64,000 bases of DNA from Gammaproteobacteria bacterium (GTDB taxonomy: Bacteria; Pseudomonadota; Gammaproteobacteria; Steroidobacterales; Woeseiaceae): NCBI GenBank assembly GCA_024639825.1, contig JAHEGH010000163.1, forward strand, positions 24,719 to 88,718. Reading direction: 5' to 3'. The translations under genes were made by a program, and so were the position numbers. Shown one piece after another: positions 12,109 to 22,030 of the stretch. The notes below the pieces were generated by a model. The model saw nothing but the letters and a program-made list of their open reading frames with translations. It made no database searches and had not been told where the DNA came from. How positions within the stretch are numbered: the stretch's first letter is position 1; each line of letters starts with the position of its first letter.

Positions 12109-12140
12109 GGTGCCGAGCTTCATTATAAAGAGACAGAACT

Positions 12141-12674
12141 ATGTCAAGAGTTGCAAAAGAACCGGTTGAGCTGCCTAAGGGCGTTGAGTTCAAGCAAGAC
12201 GGCAACGTCGTCACGCTGAAGGGCGGGAACGGCGAATTGTCGATCGAGCTGAATTCGGAAGTGGAGCTCAAGCAGGAAGACAACGTACTGACGCTGGCCC
12301 CGCGTTCGGGCTCGCGTTTCTCGGCTGCGATCGCAGGCACGATGCGCGCCATTATCGCGAACATGGCGAAGGGCGTGTCGGAAGGCTTCGAGAAAAAGCT
12401 CGAACTAAAGGGCGTTGGTTATCGTGCGCAGGCACAGGGGAAGAACCTGAATCTGTCGCTCGGTTTCTCGCACCCCGTCGTTTACGAGGCGCCAGAGGGT
12501 GTCAGCATCGAAACGCCGAGCCAGACCGAGATCGTCGTCAAAGGCGCTGACAAGCAGAAAGTTGGCCAGGCCGCTGCGGAAATTCGCGGCTTCCGTCCGC
12601 CGGAGCCCTATAAGGGCAAGGGCGTTCGCTATTCCGATGAGCGTGTACAGCTCAAGGAAGCGAAGAAGAAATAA
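12141..12674 (+). CDS. rplF: 50S ribosomal protein L6
   Basis: [17 protein letters not shown]...[17 protein letters not shown]. Confidence 0.97.
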   Translation: MSRVAKEPVELPKGVEFKQDGNVVTLKGGNGELSIELNSEVELKQEDNVLTLAPRSGSRFSAAIAGTMRAIIANMAKGVSEGFEKKLELKGVGYRAQAQGKNLNLSLGFSHPVVYEAPEGVSIETPSQTEIVVKGADKQKVGQAAAEIRGFRPPEPYKGKGVRYSDERVQLKEAKKK

Positions 12675-12689
12675 TTAGGTAAAGCACCC

Positions 12690-13049
12690 ATGAAACTGGA
12701 TAAGAAACAAAATCGTTTGCGTCGGGCCCGTCGTGGTCGCGCGAAGATTCGTGAGCTCAAGGCAAACCGGCTGAGCATCCACCGCACACCGCAGCATATC
12801 TATGCGCAGGTTATCGGCTCGGATGGCGCCAAGGTACTGGCGTCCGCGTCGACGCTGGAAGCCGAGGTTCGCAAGGGAATCAAGAACGGCGGAAACGTCG
12901 AAGCTGCTGCCATTGTTGGTGCGCGCATTGCTGAGAAGGCAAAAGCTGCAGGCATCGATACGGTCGCATTTGATCGTTCTGGTTTCCGTTATCACGGTCG
13001 TGTTAAGGCACTGGCTGACGCTGCCCGCGAAGCGGGTCTGAAGTTCTAA
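12690..13049 (+). CDS. rplR: 50S ribosomal protein L18
   Basis: [31 protein letters not shown]...[28 protein letters not shown]. Confidence 0.97.
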   Translation: MKLDKKQNRLRRARRGRAKIRELKANRLSIHRTPQHIYAQVIGSDGAKVLASASTLEAEVRKGIKNGGNVEAAAIVGARIAEKAKAAGIDTVAFDRSGFRYHGRVKALADAAREAGLKF

Positions 13050-13061
13050 TAGAGACTAACG

Positions 13062-13568
13062 ATGGCAAGAAACGAACAGAATCAAGCTGGCGATGACTTC
13101 ATTGAAAAACTGGTCACGGTTAACCGTGTAGCCAAGGTAGTCAAAGGTGGTCGCCAATTCGGTTTTACCGCGCTGACAGTAGTCGGCGATGGCCAGGGCC
13201 AGGTTGGTTTTGGTTACGGCAAGGCACGTGAAGTACCGATCGCGATTCAGAAGGCGATGCAGGCTGCTCGTCGCAACATGATTAACATAAACCTGAATAA
13301 CGACACTCTGCAGTACGCCAAGAAAGGCCGCCACGGCGCCACATTGGTTTACATGCAGCCTGCGTCTGAAGGTACCGGCGTAATCGCGGGTGGCGCAATG
13401 CGCGCTGTCTTCGAGGCGGCTGGTGTGCGTAACGTTCTCGCCAAGAGTTACGGTTCGCGCAACCCCATCAACGTAGTTCGTGCAACGATCAAGGGTCTGT
13501 CGGAGATTCATTCGCCGCAGGCGATCGCTGCCAAGCGTGGCAAGAAAATCAAGGAGATCCTGGCCTGA
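13062..13568 (+). CDS. rpsE: 30S ribosomal protein S5
   Basis: [40 protein letters not shown]. Confidence 0.98.
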   Translation: MARNEQNQAGDDFIEKLVTVNRVAKVVKGGRQFGFTALTVVGDGQGQVGFGYGKAREVPIAIQKAMQAARRNMININLNNDTLQYAKKGRHGATLVYMQPASEGTGVIAGGAMRAVFEAAGVRNVLAKSYGSRNPINVVRATIKGLSEIHSPQAIAAKRGKKIKEILA

Positions 13569-13581
13569 GGCGAGGGTTTTT

Positions 13582-13604
13582 GTAGGAGCGGCTTAAGCCG
13601 CGAA
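13582..13604. repeat. REP-like palindrome between rpsE and rpmD
   Basis: GTAGGAGCGGCTTAAGCCGCGAA. Confidence 0.78.
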
Positions 13605-13625
13605 TAGAGAATTAGAGACAAGATC

Positions 13626-13814
13626 ATGGCGAAGCCAAAAGAATTGAAGGTCACTCTGGTCAAGAGCAAACACGGGCGGTTGAAAAGCCACAAAGCCTGT
13701 GTTGCCGGACTGGGTCTCCGCAAAATGCATCAGACGGTTACGGTTATCGATACGCCGGAGAACCGCGGCATGATCAATCGCGTTTCGTACCTGCTATCGG
13801 TAAAGGAAGCCTGA
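13626..13814 (+). CDS. rpmD: 50S ribosomal protein L30
   Basis: [33 protein letters not shown]. Confidence 0.95.
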   Translation: MAKPKELKVTLVKSKHGRLKSHKACVAGLGLRKMHQTVTVIDTPENRGMINRVSYLLSVKEA

Positions 13815-13815
13815 C

Positions 13816-14250
13816 ATGCGTCTTAACGACATTTCACCGGGTAACGGTGCGAAGAAAGAAGGCAAGCGCCTCGGCCGCGGACATTCCGCAGGTCAGGGCA
13901 AGACGAGTGGTCGTGGTCAGAAGGGACAGAAGTCTCGTTCGGGCGGCTTCCACAAGGTCGGCTTTGAGGGTGGCCAGATGCCACTGCAACGTCGCCTGCC
14001 CAAGGTTGGTTTCCGCTCGCGGATGGCCAAGTACTCGGCTGAGCTGCGTTTGCACGAGCTGGAGATACCGACGGAGGACGTCATCGACATGGACGTTCTG
14101 AAGAAAGCTAATCTCGTCCCGGCATTTTCGACCAAGGTTAAGGTCATAAAGTCGGGCGAAATCAAGAAGGCTGTGAAGCTGAAAGGTCTGAAGGTCACCA
14201 AGGGTGCCCGTGAAGAGATCGAGAAAGCTGGCGGCAGCATCGAAGACTAG
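13816..14250 (+). CDS. rplO: 50S ribosomal protein L15
   Basis: [44 protein letters not shown]. Confidence 0.97.
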   Translation: MRLNDISPGNGAKKEGKRLGRGHSAGQGKTSGRGQKGQKSRSGGFHKVGFEGGQMPLQRRLPKVGFRSRMAKYSAELRLHELEIPTEDVIDMDVLKKANLVPAFSTKVKVIKSGEIKKAVKLKGLKVTKGAREEIEKAGGSIED

Positions 14251-14253
14251 ACA

Positions 14254-15615
14254 ATGGCAAAGAAGCCCCAACAAAATCCGGCAGAACTGGCGAAGCAGGC
14301 GAGTAAACTTGGCGAACTGAAAATTCGTCTATTGTTCCTTGTGGGCGCTCTGATCGTCTATCGCGTTGGTACCTTTATTCCGGTGCCTGGCGTGAACCCG
14401 GCTGCGTTGGCGTTATGGTTCGAACAGCAGTCAGGTGGCATGCTGGGAATGTTCAACATGTTCTCGGGTGGTGCCCTGGCGCGTTTTGGTATTTTCGCTC
14501 TCGGTATCGTGCCGTACATCTCCGCATCGATCATCATGCAGATGGCAAGCCATATCGTTCCGCAGCTTCAGCAGCTGCGTAAGGAAGGCGAGCAGGGCCG
14601 CCGTCAGATCGTTAAGTACACCCGTTATGGCACGGTGGCACTTGCAAGCTTCCAGTCGATCGCAGCTGCGAGCTTCCTGCAAAACCAGGGTACGTTGGTT
14701 AACAACCCCGGCCCGGCATTCCTTCTCACGGCCTGCATAACGCTGGTGACGGGCACGGTTTTCCTGATGTGGCTTGGTGAGCAGATCACTGAGCGGGGTA
14801 TCGGTAACGGTATCTCAATGATCATTCTCGCCGGCATCGTCTCTGGTCTTCCGGCTGCTATAGCCGGTACAGCAGAGCTGGTGCGCAGCGGTGAAATGGC
14901 GGCTATCACGGCGATCCTTATGTTGCTTGGCGGTATCGCGGCAATCATCTTCGTGACCTTCATGGAGCGAGCGCAACGTCGCATTGCGGTCAACTACGCG
15001 CGGCGACAACAGGGCAGGAAGATGTTCCAGGCCCAAAGCACGCACTTGCCATTCAAGATCAATATGTCGGGCGTAATCCCGCCGATTTTTGCCTCGAGCA
15101 TCCTGATGTTTCCGGCGACGATCGCACAGTTCTTTGGCCAGGCGGCCGACCCCAACGCAGCGCAGCGTGCGTTGCAGGTCATTGGTGCCAACCTTGGACC
15201 GGGCCAGCCTGTGTACGTGTTGCTGTACGCAGCAATGATTATTTTCTTCTGCTTCTTCTATACGGCGCTGATGTACAACTCGAAAGACACAGCTGACAAC
15301 CTGAAGAAGGCGGGGGCATTTCTGCCGGGTATTCGGCCGGGCGCCCACACAGCAGAGTACATTGACCGGGTCCTGACCCGACTGACGTTCTGGGGCGCGA
15401 TTTACATCGCCGGCGTATGTTTGCTGCCCGAGTTCGTTCGCATGTTCTACCCGAACATGCCGTTCAGCTTCGGCGGCACCAGCCTGCTGATTTTGGTCGT
15501 TGTCACGATGGACTTTATGTCGCAAATGCAGGCACATGCCATGAGTCATCAATACGAAGGCATGATGCAGAAAGCCAACCTGCGCAACTACGGCAGCGGT
15601 GGACAAACTAGATAG
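14254..15615 (+). CDS. secY: Preprotein translocase subunit SecY
   Basis: [25 protein letters not shown]...; polytopic; [11 protein letters not shown]-terminus. Confidence 0.97.
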   Translation: MAKKPQQNPAELAKQASKLGELKIRLLFLVGALIVYRVGTFIPVPGVNPAALALWFEQQSGGMLGMFNMFSGGALARFGIFALGIVPYISASIIMQMASHIVPQLQQLRKEGEQGRRQIVKYTRYGTVALASFQSIAAASFLQNQGTLVNNPGPAFLLTACITLVTGTVFLMWLGEQITERGIGNGISMIILAGIVSGLPAAIAGTAELVRSGEMAAITAILMLLGGIAAIIFVTFMERAQRRIAVNYARRQQGRKMFQAQSTHLPFKINMSGVIPPIFASSILMFPATIAQFFGQAADPNAAQRALQVIGANLGPGQPVYVLLYAAMIIFFCFFYTALMYNSKDTADNLKKAGAFLPGIRPGAHTAEYIDRVLTRLTFWGAIYIAGVCLLPEFVRMFYPNMPFSFGGTSLLILVVVTMDFMSQMQAHAMSHQYEGMMQKANLRNYGSGGQTR

Positions 15616-15658
15616 TGGGAGGGCCTTAGGCCCGAATCGCGGCTAATGCCGCTCCTAC
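15615..15658. repeat. Composite REP pair (modules in opposite order) between secY and rpmJ
   Basis: GTGGGAGGGCCTTAGGCCCGAATCGCGGCTAATGCCGCTCCTAC; same two modules as 10772-10816, inverted. Confidence 0.8.
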
Positions 15659-15677
15659 CAGGTTGAGGAGACAGCTC

Positions 15678-15791
15678 ATGAAAGTAAGAGCATCAGTAAA
15701 AAAGATCTGCAGAAACTGCAAAATTATTCGCCGCAACGGTGTTGTGCGGGTGATCTGCACTGACGCACGGCATAAGCAGCGCCAGGGCTAG
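15678..15791 (+). CDS. rpmJ: 50S ribosomal protein L36
   Basis: ATG 15678 to TAG 15791 reads [37 protein letters not shown] (37 aa); below the ORF-track size cut-off. Confidence 0.97.
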   Translation: MKVRASVKKICRNCKIIRRNGVVRVICTDARHKQRQG

Positions 15792-15819
15792 ACCCCGCGT
15801 ATTTACGAGGATTTTTTAA

Positions 15820-16176
15820 GTGGCACGTATAGCAGGCATAAATATTCCGTTGACGAAGCACGTCGTGATTGCACTGACGTCTATCTTCGGTATTGGAAAC
15901 ACGCGCGCGCAGCAGATTTGCGAAGCGGCTGGCGTCGCTCCGGACACGAAGGTTAAGGACCTTGCAGAGCCCGAAGTAGCGAAGCTTAGAACCGCAGTTG
16001 CAGCTTTCACCGTCGAAGGCGATCTGCGTCGCGAGACGTCTATGAATATCAAGCGCCTGATGGACCTCGGTTCTTACCGTGGCATCCGTCATCGCCGTGG
16101 TTTGCCGCTGCGCGGCCAGCGCACCCGTACAAACGCCCGGACCCGTAAGGGACCGAAGCGCCCCATTAAGAGGTAA
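15820..16176 (+). CDS. rpsM: 30S ribosomal protein S13
   Basis: GTG start; [25 protein letters not shown]...[19 protein letters not shown]. Confidence 0.97.
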   Translation: MARIAGINIPLTKHVVIALTSIFGIGNTRAQQICEAAGVAPDTKVKDLAEPEVAKLRTAVAAFTVEGDLRRETSMNIKRLMDLGSYRGIRHRRGLPLRGQRTRTNARTRKGPKRPIKR

Positions 16177-16183
16177 GTCTTAA

Positions 16184-16564
16184 ATGGCTGAAGCGAAGAA
16201 AAAGAAGGTTAAAAAGCACGTAGTTGACGCAATTGCTCATATTCATGCTTCCTTCAACAACACGATCATCACGATCACCGACCGCCAGGGTAATGCTCTG
16301 TCATGGGCTACGGCCGGCGGCTGCGGTTTCCGTGGATCACGTAAATCTACCCCGTTCGCAGCACAGGTTGCGTCGGACAAAGCGGGCCGTGCGGCTCTCG
16401 AGTTCGGCGTGAAGAATGTTGATGTGCGTGTACGTGGGCCAGGCCCGGGTCGCGAGTCTGCAGTGCGTGCACTGAACGCCCTGGGATTCCGTATCCAGAA
16501 TATTGAGGATGTGACGCCGATTCCGCATAACGGATGTCGTCCGCCCAAGAAACGCCGCGTGTAG
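16184..16564 (+). CDS. rpsK: 30S ribosomal protein S11
   Basis: [28 protein letters not shown]...[15 protein letters not shown]. Confidence 0.98.
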   Translation: MAEAKKKKVKKHVVDAIAHIHASFNNTIITITDRQGNALSWATAGGCGFRGSRKSTPFAAQVASDKAGRAALEFGVKNVDVRVRGPGPGRESAVRALNALGFRIQNIEDVTPIPHNGCRPPKKRRV

Positions 16565-16574
16565 AGGCTGAACA

Positions 16575-17195
16575 ATGGCAAGATATTTAGGACCAAAGTG
16601 TAAACTGTCGCGCCGCGAAGGCACGGATCTGTTTCTTAAGAGCGGCGTACGTCCGCTCGAGTCGAAGTGCAAGCTCGAGGTACCTCCGGGTGGCCCGACG
16701 CAGCGTCGTCCGCGTATGTCGGATTACGGTTTGCAGCTTCGCGAGAAGCAGAAACTGCGTCGCATGTACGGCGTACTCGAGCGTCAGTTCCGCAATTACT
16801 ACAAGCGTGCTGCCCAGCTCAAAGGTTCGACGGGTGAAAACCTGCTGCGCCTGCTGGAGGGTCGTCTCGATAACACGGTCTATCGCATGGGCTTTGCTTC
16901 GACACGTGCCGAAGCGCGCCAGCTTGTGAGCCACAAGAGCATCGAAGTTAACGGCAAAGTCGTTAACATTCCGTCGGCTCAGCTCAAGGCGGGAGACGCG
17001 GTTACTATTCGCGAGAAGGCGAAGAAACAGCTGCGCATCCAGAGTGCGATAGAAATTGCGAGCCAGGTCGGCCTGCCCGAGTGGGTGGATGTCGACGTCA
17101 AAAAAATGGCGGGTGTTTTGAAATCGTTGCCTGATCGCGAAGACGTTCTTCCCGACATCAACGAAAACCTCGTCGTCGAGCTGTACTCGAAGTAA
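16575..17195 (+). CDS. rpsD: 30S ribosomal protein S4
   Basis: [24 protein letters not shown]...; S4 domain. Confidence 0.98.
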   Translation: MARYLGPKCKLSRREGTDLFLKSGVRPLESKCKLEVPPGGPTQRRPRMSDYGLQLREKQKLRRMYGVLERQFRNYYKRAAQLKGSTGENLLRLLEGRLDNTVYRMGFASTRAEARQLVSHKSIEVNGKVVNIPSAQLKAGDAVTIREKAKKQLRIQSAIEIASQVGLPEWVDVDVKKMAGVLKSLPDREDVLPDINENLVVELYSK

Positions 17196-17212
17196 TCGGA
17201 GGGAGTTTTCCC

Positions 17213-18214
17213 ATGCAGGAATCAGTACACGAATTTTTGAAGCCGCGCGTTGTAAAAGTAACGGCGGTCAACGATCTGCAAGCAAAAGTTGTTATCGAGC
17301 CGTTCGAACGCGGCTTTGGCCATACGCTCGGCAATGCGCTGCGTCGCATTCTGCTGTCGTCCATGCCTGGCGCTGCGATTACGGAGGCCGAAATCGAGGG
17401 TGTACTTCACGAGTACACGAGCATCGAAGGCGTTCAGGAAGATGTTGTCGACATTCTTCTGAACCTCAAGCAGGTTGCTGTCACGATGAATGCTCGTGAC
17501 ACGGCAGAACTGCGTGTTTCGAAGAAAGGCCCGGGCCCGGTTACGGCAGGCGACATCCAGCTCGATCATGACGTTGAGATCATGAACCCCGAGATGGTCA
17601 TCGCTAACCTGACCAAGGCCGGCGAGTTGAACATGATACTGCGCGTCGAGCGTGGCCGCGGCTATCGCCCGGCGACACAGCGGCCGTCGTTCGAAGAGCA
17701 GGCAGGTCCAATCGGCCGGTTGCAGCTCGACGCCTCGTTCAGCCCGGTCGTACGCGTCACGTATAACGTCGAAGCTGCTCGCGTTGAGCAACGCACCGAC
17801 CTCGATAAGCTGCTGATCGATATCGAAACGAACGGCACAATTGATCCGGAAGAGGCGATTCGTCGCGCCGGCAGCATCCTCAAGGATCAGCTGTCAGTCT
17901 TCGTTGACCTGCAGGGTCAGGAAGAAGGTGTTGGCGCACAAGCTGAAAACCAGGTGGATCCGATCCTCCTGCGTCCGGTCGACGAACTCGAGCTGACGGT
18001 ACGTTCCGCGAACTGCCTGAAGGCAGAGAACATCATGTACATCGGTGACCTCGTGCAGCGCACCGAAGTAGAACTTCTGCGTACGCCGAATCTCGGCAAG
18101 AAATCTCTGACGGAGATTAAAGAAGTTCTTGAAGGCCACGGACTGGGGTTGGGAATGCATCTCGATAACTGGCCACCGGCGAGCCTTCGTCCTGAGCACG
18201 AGCTCATGATGTAA
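17213..18214 (+). CDS. rpoA: RNA polymerase alpha subunit
   Basis: [30 protein letters not shown]...; alpha-[17 protein letters not shown]. Confidence 0.98.
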   Translation: MQESVHEFLKPRVVKVTAVNDLQAKVVIEPFERGFGHTLGNALRRILLSSMPGAAITEAEIEGVLHEYTSIEGVQEDVVDILLNLKQVAVTMNARDTAELRVSKKGPGPVTAGDIQLDHDVEIMNPEMVIANLTKAGELNMILRVERGRGYRPATQRPSFEEQAGPIGRLQLDASFSPVVRVTYNVEAARVEQRTDLDKLLIDIETNGTIDPEEAIRRAGSILKDQLSVFVDLQGQEEGVGAQAENQVDPILLRPVDELELTVRSANCLKAENIMYIGDLVQRTEVELLRTPNLGKKSLTEIKEVLEGHGLGLGMHLDNWPPASLRPEHELMM

Positions 18215-18238
18215 GAATCAGATACCAGGAATAAAACA

Positions 18239-18619
18239 ATGCGTCATAGAAAAACCGGTCGTCGACTGGGTCGTAACAGCTCTCACCGTAAGGCTATGTT
18301 CCGTAACATGGCTGCCTCGATGTTGAAGCACGAAACGATTCGTACGACACTGCCAAAAGCCAAAGAACTGCGCCGCGTCGTCGAGCCGCTTATTACGCTC
18401 GCGAAGGAAGACAGCGTTGCGAATCGTCGCCTTGCTTTCAATCGCCTGCGCGACAAGGAAGTTGTTGGCAAGCTCTTTTCGGAAATTGGTCCGCGCTTCA
18501 AAGAGCGTCCAGGTGGTTACCTGCGCATCCTGAAGACGGGTCCACGTCCGGGCGATGCTGCTCCCATGGCAATTGTCATGCTCACGGAGCAGGCTGCCGA
18601 GGTAGTTAGCGAAGAATAG
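18239..18619 (+). CDS. rplQ: 50S ribosomal protein L17
   Basis: [45 protein letters not shown]. Confidence 0.98.
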   Translation: MRHRKTGRRLGRNSSHRKAMFRNMAASMLKHETIRTTLPKAKELRRVVEPLITLAKEDSVANRRLAFNRLRDKEVVGKLFSEIGPRFKERPGGYLRILKTGPRPGDAAPMAIVMLTEQAAEVVSEE

Positions 18620-18643
18620 ATTGCTCCTGCGAGCACTATCAGT

Positions 18644-18673
18644 AAAAGCCGGGCTTAGCCCGGCTTTTTTTTG
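18644..18673 (+). terminator. Rho-independent terminator of the r-protein cluster
   Basis: AAAAGCCGGGC-TTA-GCCCGGCTTTTTTTT. Confidence 0.92.
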
Positions 18674-18688
18674 CCGTAGAATCGACGC

Positions 18689-19474
18689 ATGAACAAACAG
18701 ACACGCAAGACAGTTTCCCTTGTTCTCGGTAGCGGCGGCGCTCGTGGGCTGGCGCACATCGGGGTCATCCATGTGCTGGAAGCAAAGGGGTACGAGATCA
18801 GAAACATCGCAGGCTGTTCGATCGGTGCCCTGATTGGTGGGATCTATGCCGCTGGCAAGCTCGCCGATTACGAAGACTGGGTCCGCAATCTTACGAAAAT
18901 GGATATGGTCAACATGATGGACATTTCCTGGGAAGGAGGTGGCCTGGTCAAGGGCGACAAAATTATCGCGAAGATGATCAAGCTCGTTGGTGATTGCCAG
19001 ATCGAGGACCTGCCCATAGGTTTTACCGCGGTTGCAACAGAGCTCGAGAGTGGTCGAGAGGTTTGGCTTAACTCGGGCCCTCTATTCGACGCAATTCGCT
19101 CATCGTGTTCATTGCCTTTGTTCTTCACGCCAGTAAAGTACAAGGAGAAAATGCTGGTCGACGGTGGTGTTGTGAACCCGGTTCCCATTGCACCGGTGTT
19201 CGACGCTCAAACGGACCTGACGCTGGCCGTCAACCTGGGCGGCAAACCGGAGCGTGCTGAGCCGCTCAAACCTCGCAAGGTGATCGGTTCTTATGATGTC
19301 GCGTACATGGTCTTCGATGCGATGCAGAGTACGATCGCCAGACAGAAGCTGGCCGCGTATCCGCCCGATCTTGTCATCGACATCCCGCGCGATGCCGCAC
19401 GGACGTTCGATGTTGACAAGGCCAGTGAAATGATCGAACTCGGCCGACGGATCGCGGAGGCGACACTTCCTTAA
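18689..19474 (+). CDS. Patatin-like phospholipase (RssA-like)
   Basis: LVLGSGGARGLAHIGVIHVLE...GCSIGALIGG (GxSxG), catalytic DGG motif (LVDGGVVNP). Confidence 0.88.
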   Translation: MNKQTRKTVSLVLGSGGARGLAHIGVIHVLEAKGYEIRNIAGCSIGALIGGIYAAGKLADYEDWVRNLTKMDMVNMMDISWEGGGLVKGDKIIAKMIKLVGDCQIEDLPIGFTAVATELESGREVWLNSGPLFDAIRSSCSLPLFFTPVKYKEKMLVDGGVVNPVPIAPVFDAQTDLTLAVNLGGKPERAEPLKPRKVIGSYDVAYMVFDAMQSTIARQKLAAYPPDLVIDIPRDAARTFDVDKASEMIELGRRIAEATLP

Positions 19475-19561
19475 AATCCCGGCAACGAGCATCCATTTCA
19501 CACCAACTCATGGCTTGTAACTTACTGATAAATATAGAGCAAATGGATATATTCTCGCAAT

Positions 19562-19577
19562 TGTGAGTCGGCTCACA
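19562..19577. promoter_or_regulatory. CRP/FNR-family-like palindrome TGTGA-N6-TCACA
   Basis: TGTGAGTCGGCTCACA at 19562-19577 in the gap before the ORF at 19667. Confidence 0.4.
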
Positions 19578-19666
19578 GCGATTTCCTTGTCCCAGGGATA
19601 GAGTGTTTCATAGCGCCCAATGGGAATAGAGCCATCAGCCAAGACAATAAAGCCTTTGATGATTGC

Positions 19667-19948
19667 GTGATCCTGTCGAAAGAAGCTTTCGATCCGGATG
19701 CCGTGTTTCTCGATGACATCGTCGACGAAGATGTATTGCCGTACTTAAGTCTCGCGGTAGATGGCCTGACCACGCCTCGGGAAGGCAAGAAAGGTCACCT
19801 GGAACTGCGGCCGGAAGACGTTGCCGCCAATGATCTGATCCAGCCGGACACGACGATGCCGGTCGCGACACTGAGTCATGACGCACTTGAGGTCTACGGA
19901 TGGGAGTCTTCTCTCTGGAAGAAGATAAAGGGCTACCTCGGCTTCTGA
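19667..19948 (+). CDS. Hypothetical protein, 5' end uncertain
   Basis: GTG-initiated 93-aa ORF; frame stays open upstream to the stop at 19535-19537 without ATG/GTG/TTG. Confidence 0.5.
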   Translation: MILSKEAFDPDAVFLDDIVDEDVLPYLSLAVDGLTTPREGKKGHLELRPEDVAANDLIQPDTTMPVATLSHDALEVYGWESSLWKKIKGYLGF

Positions 19949-19960
19949 TACCATCTCCAA

Positions 19961-20848
19961 ATGATTTTCAAAGACAAGACCGTCATTATCACCGGCGGCT
20001 CCGAAGGCATAGGCGCGGCTACTGCACGTCTGTTCGCTGAAGCTGGCGCCAATCTTTTGCTTGTGGCGCGCAGCAAGAAGAATCTCGAATCGATAGCTGC
20101 GGAGCTGCGTGACAAGACGCGCGTTGAAATTTTCGTGATGGATGTTACAGACGCGGATGCGTGCGTTGATCTCTTCAAAAAAGCCCACTTCGAATTCGGG
20201 CGCGTCGATATCCTCGTCAACAATGCCGGATTTCATGCACGTGGTTCGGTGCGCGAGGTTAGTGCAGGGGACCTTGGCCGAATCATCGACGTAAACCTCA
20301 AAGCGCCGATCATCCTGACGCGACTGGCGTTGCCGTACCTGGAAGAGGCCGGCGGTGGTGTGATCATTAATGTCGCGTCGATACATGGTCGCCTAGCCAG
20401 TCCCGGCGCATCGGTGTATTCGTCGAGCAAGTTTGGACTAAGGATCTTCACGTTTGCCCTGCGCCAGGAGCTGGAAGGGTCGGGCATCAAGGCCGCGGTG
20501 GTCTCTCCGGGTCCCGTGGACACAGGTTTTATCATGGAAAATCTGGATGACGTTGACGACATTTCATTTTCCCAACCGATGAGTACTGCTGAAGATGTCG
20601 GTCAGGCTATTCTGGATCTGTGCGGCAATAACGTTGCGGAGCAGGCGATGCCAAGGTCTACTGGCATCCTGGCTACAGCCGGTTATCTGATGCCCTGGCT
20701 CAGCCGTTTTCTCAGGCCGATGCTTGAGAAAAAGGGTGCGCGCGTGAAAGCACGCTACAAGGCCGAGCGCCGGCAAAAGGAAGCAGAATTAAAAAGCGGT
20801 CCGCCCTTGGGGGAAAGGACGGACCGCCGACAACCACCGACGTCATAG
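19961..20848 (+). CDS. SDR-family oxidoreductase
   Basis: KTVIITGGSEGIGAATARLFAEAGANLLLVAR, NNAG, YSSSKFG catalytic motif. Confidence 0.9.
   Translation: MIFKDKTVIITGGSEGIGAATARLFAEAGANLLLVARSKKNLESIAAELRDKTRVEIFVMDVTDADACVDLFKKAHFEFGRVDILVNNAGFHARGSVREVSAGDLGRIIDVNLKAPIILTRLALPYLEEAGGGVIINVASIHGRLASPGASVYSSSKFGLRIFTFALRQELEGSGIKAAVVSPGPVDTGFIMENLDDVDDISFSQPMSTAEDVGQAILDLCGNNVAEQAMPRSTGILATAGYLMPWLSRFLRPMLEKKGARVKARYKAERRQKEAELKSGPPLGERTDRRQPPTS
20786..20828 (-). terminator. Rho-independent terminator for the reverse-strand LysR gene, inside the SDR 3' end
   Basis: Minus strand: GCGGTCCG...CGGACCGC stem (20827-20820/20803-20796) followed by TTTTTAATT. Confidence 0.65.
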
Positions 20849-21018
20849 GGGGGGTTATATTCGTCGGTGAGAACCCTGTTTGTGTCAGGACCCGTTACTC
20901 CTGGCCAAGCCTCAAGTATCGAGAGGTTCTTGCCTTCGGACTAACCGTCGACAAGAAATGTAGGTCCTGCGAGGGCTCCTGACAAACGACAAAAATCTTT
21001 GAGAGCGGCGAAAAAAAT

Positions 21019-21915
21019 TCATGATTCGAGCGCGAGTGCCTTTAGGAGCCAACGCCGAAACCTGGCAATGTGTGGCCGAGCGGCTGCAGCGTCACTGCAG
21101 GTGAGGTAATACGCTTCGCTGTATTCGAGCTCTTGATCGAAGATGGGTACTAATGACCCCGCGCGAATACGTGCATCGCATAACTGTGCAGGCATGAGAG
21201 CTGCGCCCAGGCCCTGTTCGGCCGCCCTGGCGATGGAAACCATATCGTTCAGGCGAATGATTTTGCTTTGCCTGGGCAAAGCAATCCCGGAGGAGCGTTG
21301 CCATCGCTGCCAGGCTTTCGGCCGCGCGTCGTGAACGATGAGCGGAAACCTGCTCGTGATCCGACCGCCAACGACTTTGACTTCATCGTAGAAACCCGGT
21401 GATCCGACGGGCACGAGTCGCAGCGCGAACAACCGGTCCCAGATGTCGGTGGCGGGCGGCGCGGAAAACAGTCTGATGGATATATCTGCAGAGCGATCGA
21501 TCTTGTCCGCGTCGTCGTCACTGGTATCGACAGTCACAGAGATGTCTGGATTGTCGGCGAAGAATTCTGACAGTTTGGGTACCAGCAATTCGTTCGCCAA
21601 AAAAGGCTGCACGGAGAGCTTCAGGACTTCTTGTCCGACGACACGGCTGTTCCTCTCGATAACCAGGTCAAGTTCTTCGAGTGTCGGACGCAAATCATCG
21701 GCTAAGGCAATGCCCGCATCGGTCAGGCGGAGTGAGCGCGCAGTGCGTTTGAATAGCTCAACACCGAGCGCGCTCTCAAGTTGCCGTATTTGATGGCTGA
21801 CCGCGGATGCAGTCAGGTATAGATCATCAGCGGCGAGACGAAAACTCTCGTTTTCCGCTGCGGCACAAAAGGCGCGCAGCGCGCGCATCGACACGTTTCT
21901 ATTCCACGTAGGCAT
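21019..21915 (-). CDS. LysR-family transcriptional regulator
   Basis: MRALRAFCAAAENESFRLAADDLYLTASAVSHQIRQLESALGVELFKRTARSLRLTDAG HTH; substrate-binding domain. Confidence 0.93.
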   Translation of the reverse strand: MPTWNRNVSMRALRAFCAAAENESFRLAADDLYLTASAVSHQIRQLESALGVELFKRTARSLRLTDAGIALADDLRPTLEELDLVIERNSRVVGQEVLKLSVQPFLANELLVPKLSEFFADNPDISVTVDTSDDDADKIDRSADISIRLFSAPPATDIWDRLFALRLVPVGSPGFYDEVKVVGGRITSRFPLIVHDARPKAWQRWQRSSGIALPRQSKIIRLNDMVSIARAAEQGLGAALMPAQLCDARIRAGSLVPIFDQELEYSEAYYLTCSDAAAARPHIARFRRWLLKALALES

Positions 21916-22030
21916 GCAGACTTACTGCATGAATTATGCCAACGAGAAAGTCACCCAAGTGACTGAATGTTAAGGACGCCCGCTTACAGAGTTGCACCGA
22001 AACCGGGCATCTCAAGCCTCTTGAGCGCCG

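Noticed and set aside
15792-15819. Alpha-operon S4 pseudoknot leader before rpsM
   Set aside because: The rpmJ-rpsM gap is only 28 nt with a tiny CGTA/TACG hairpin, too short for the E. coli-type structure.
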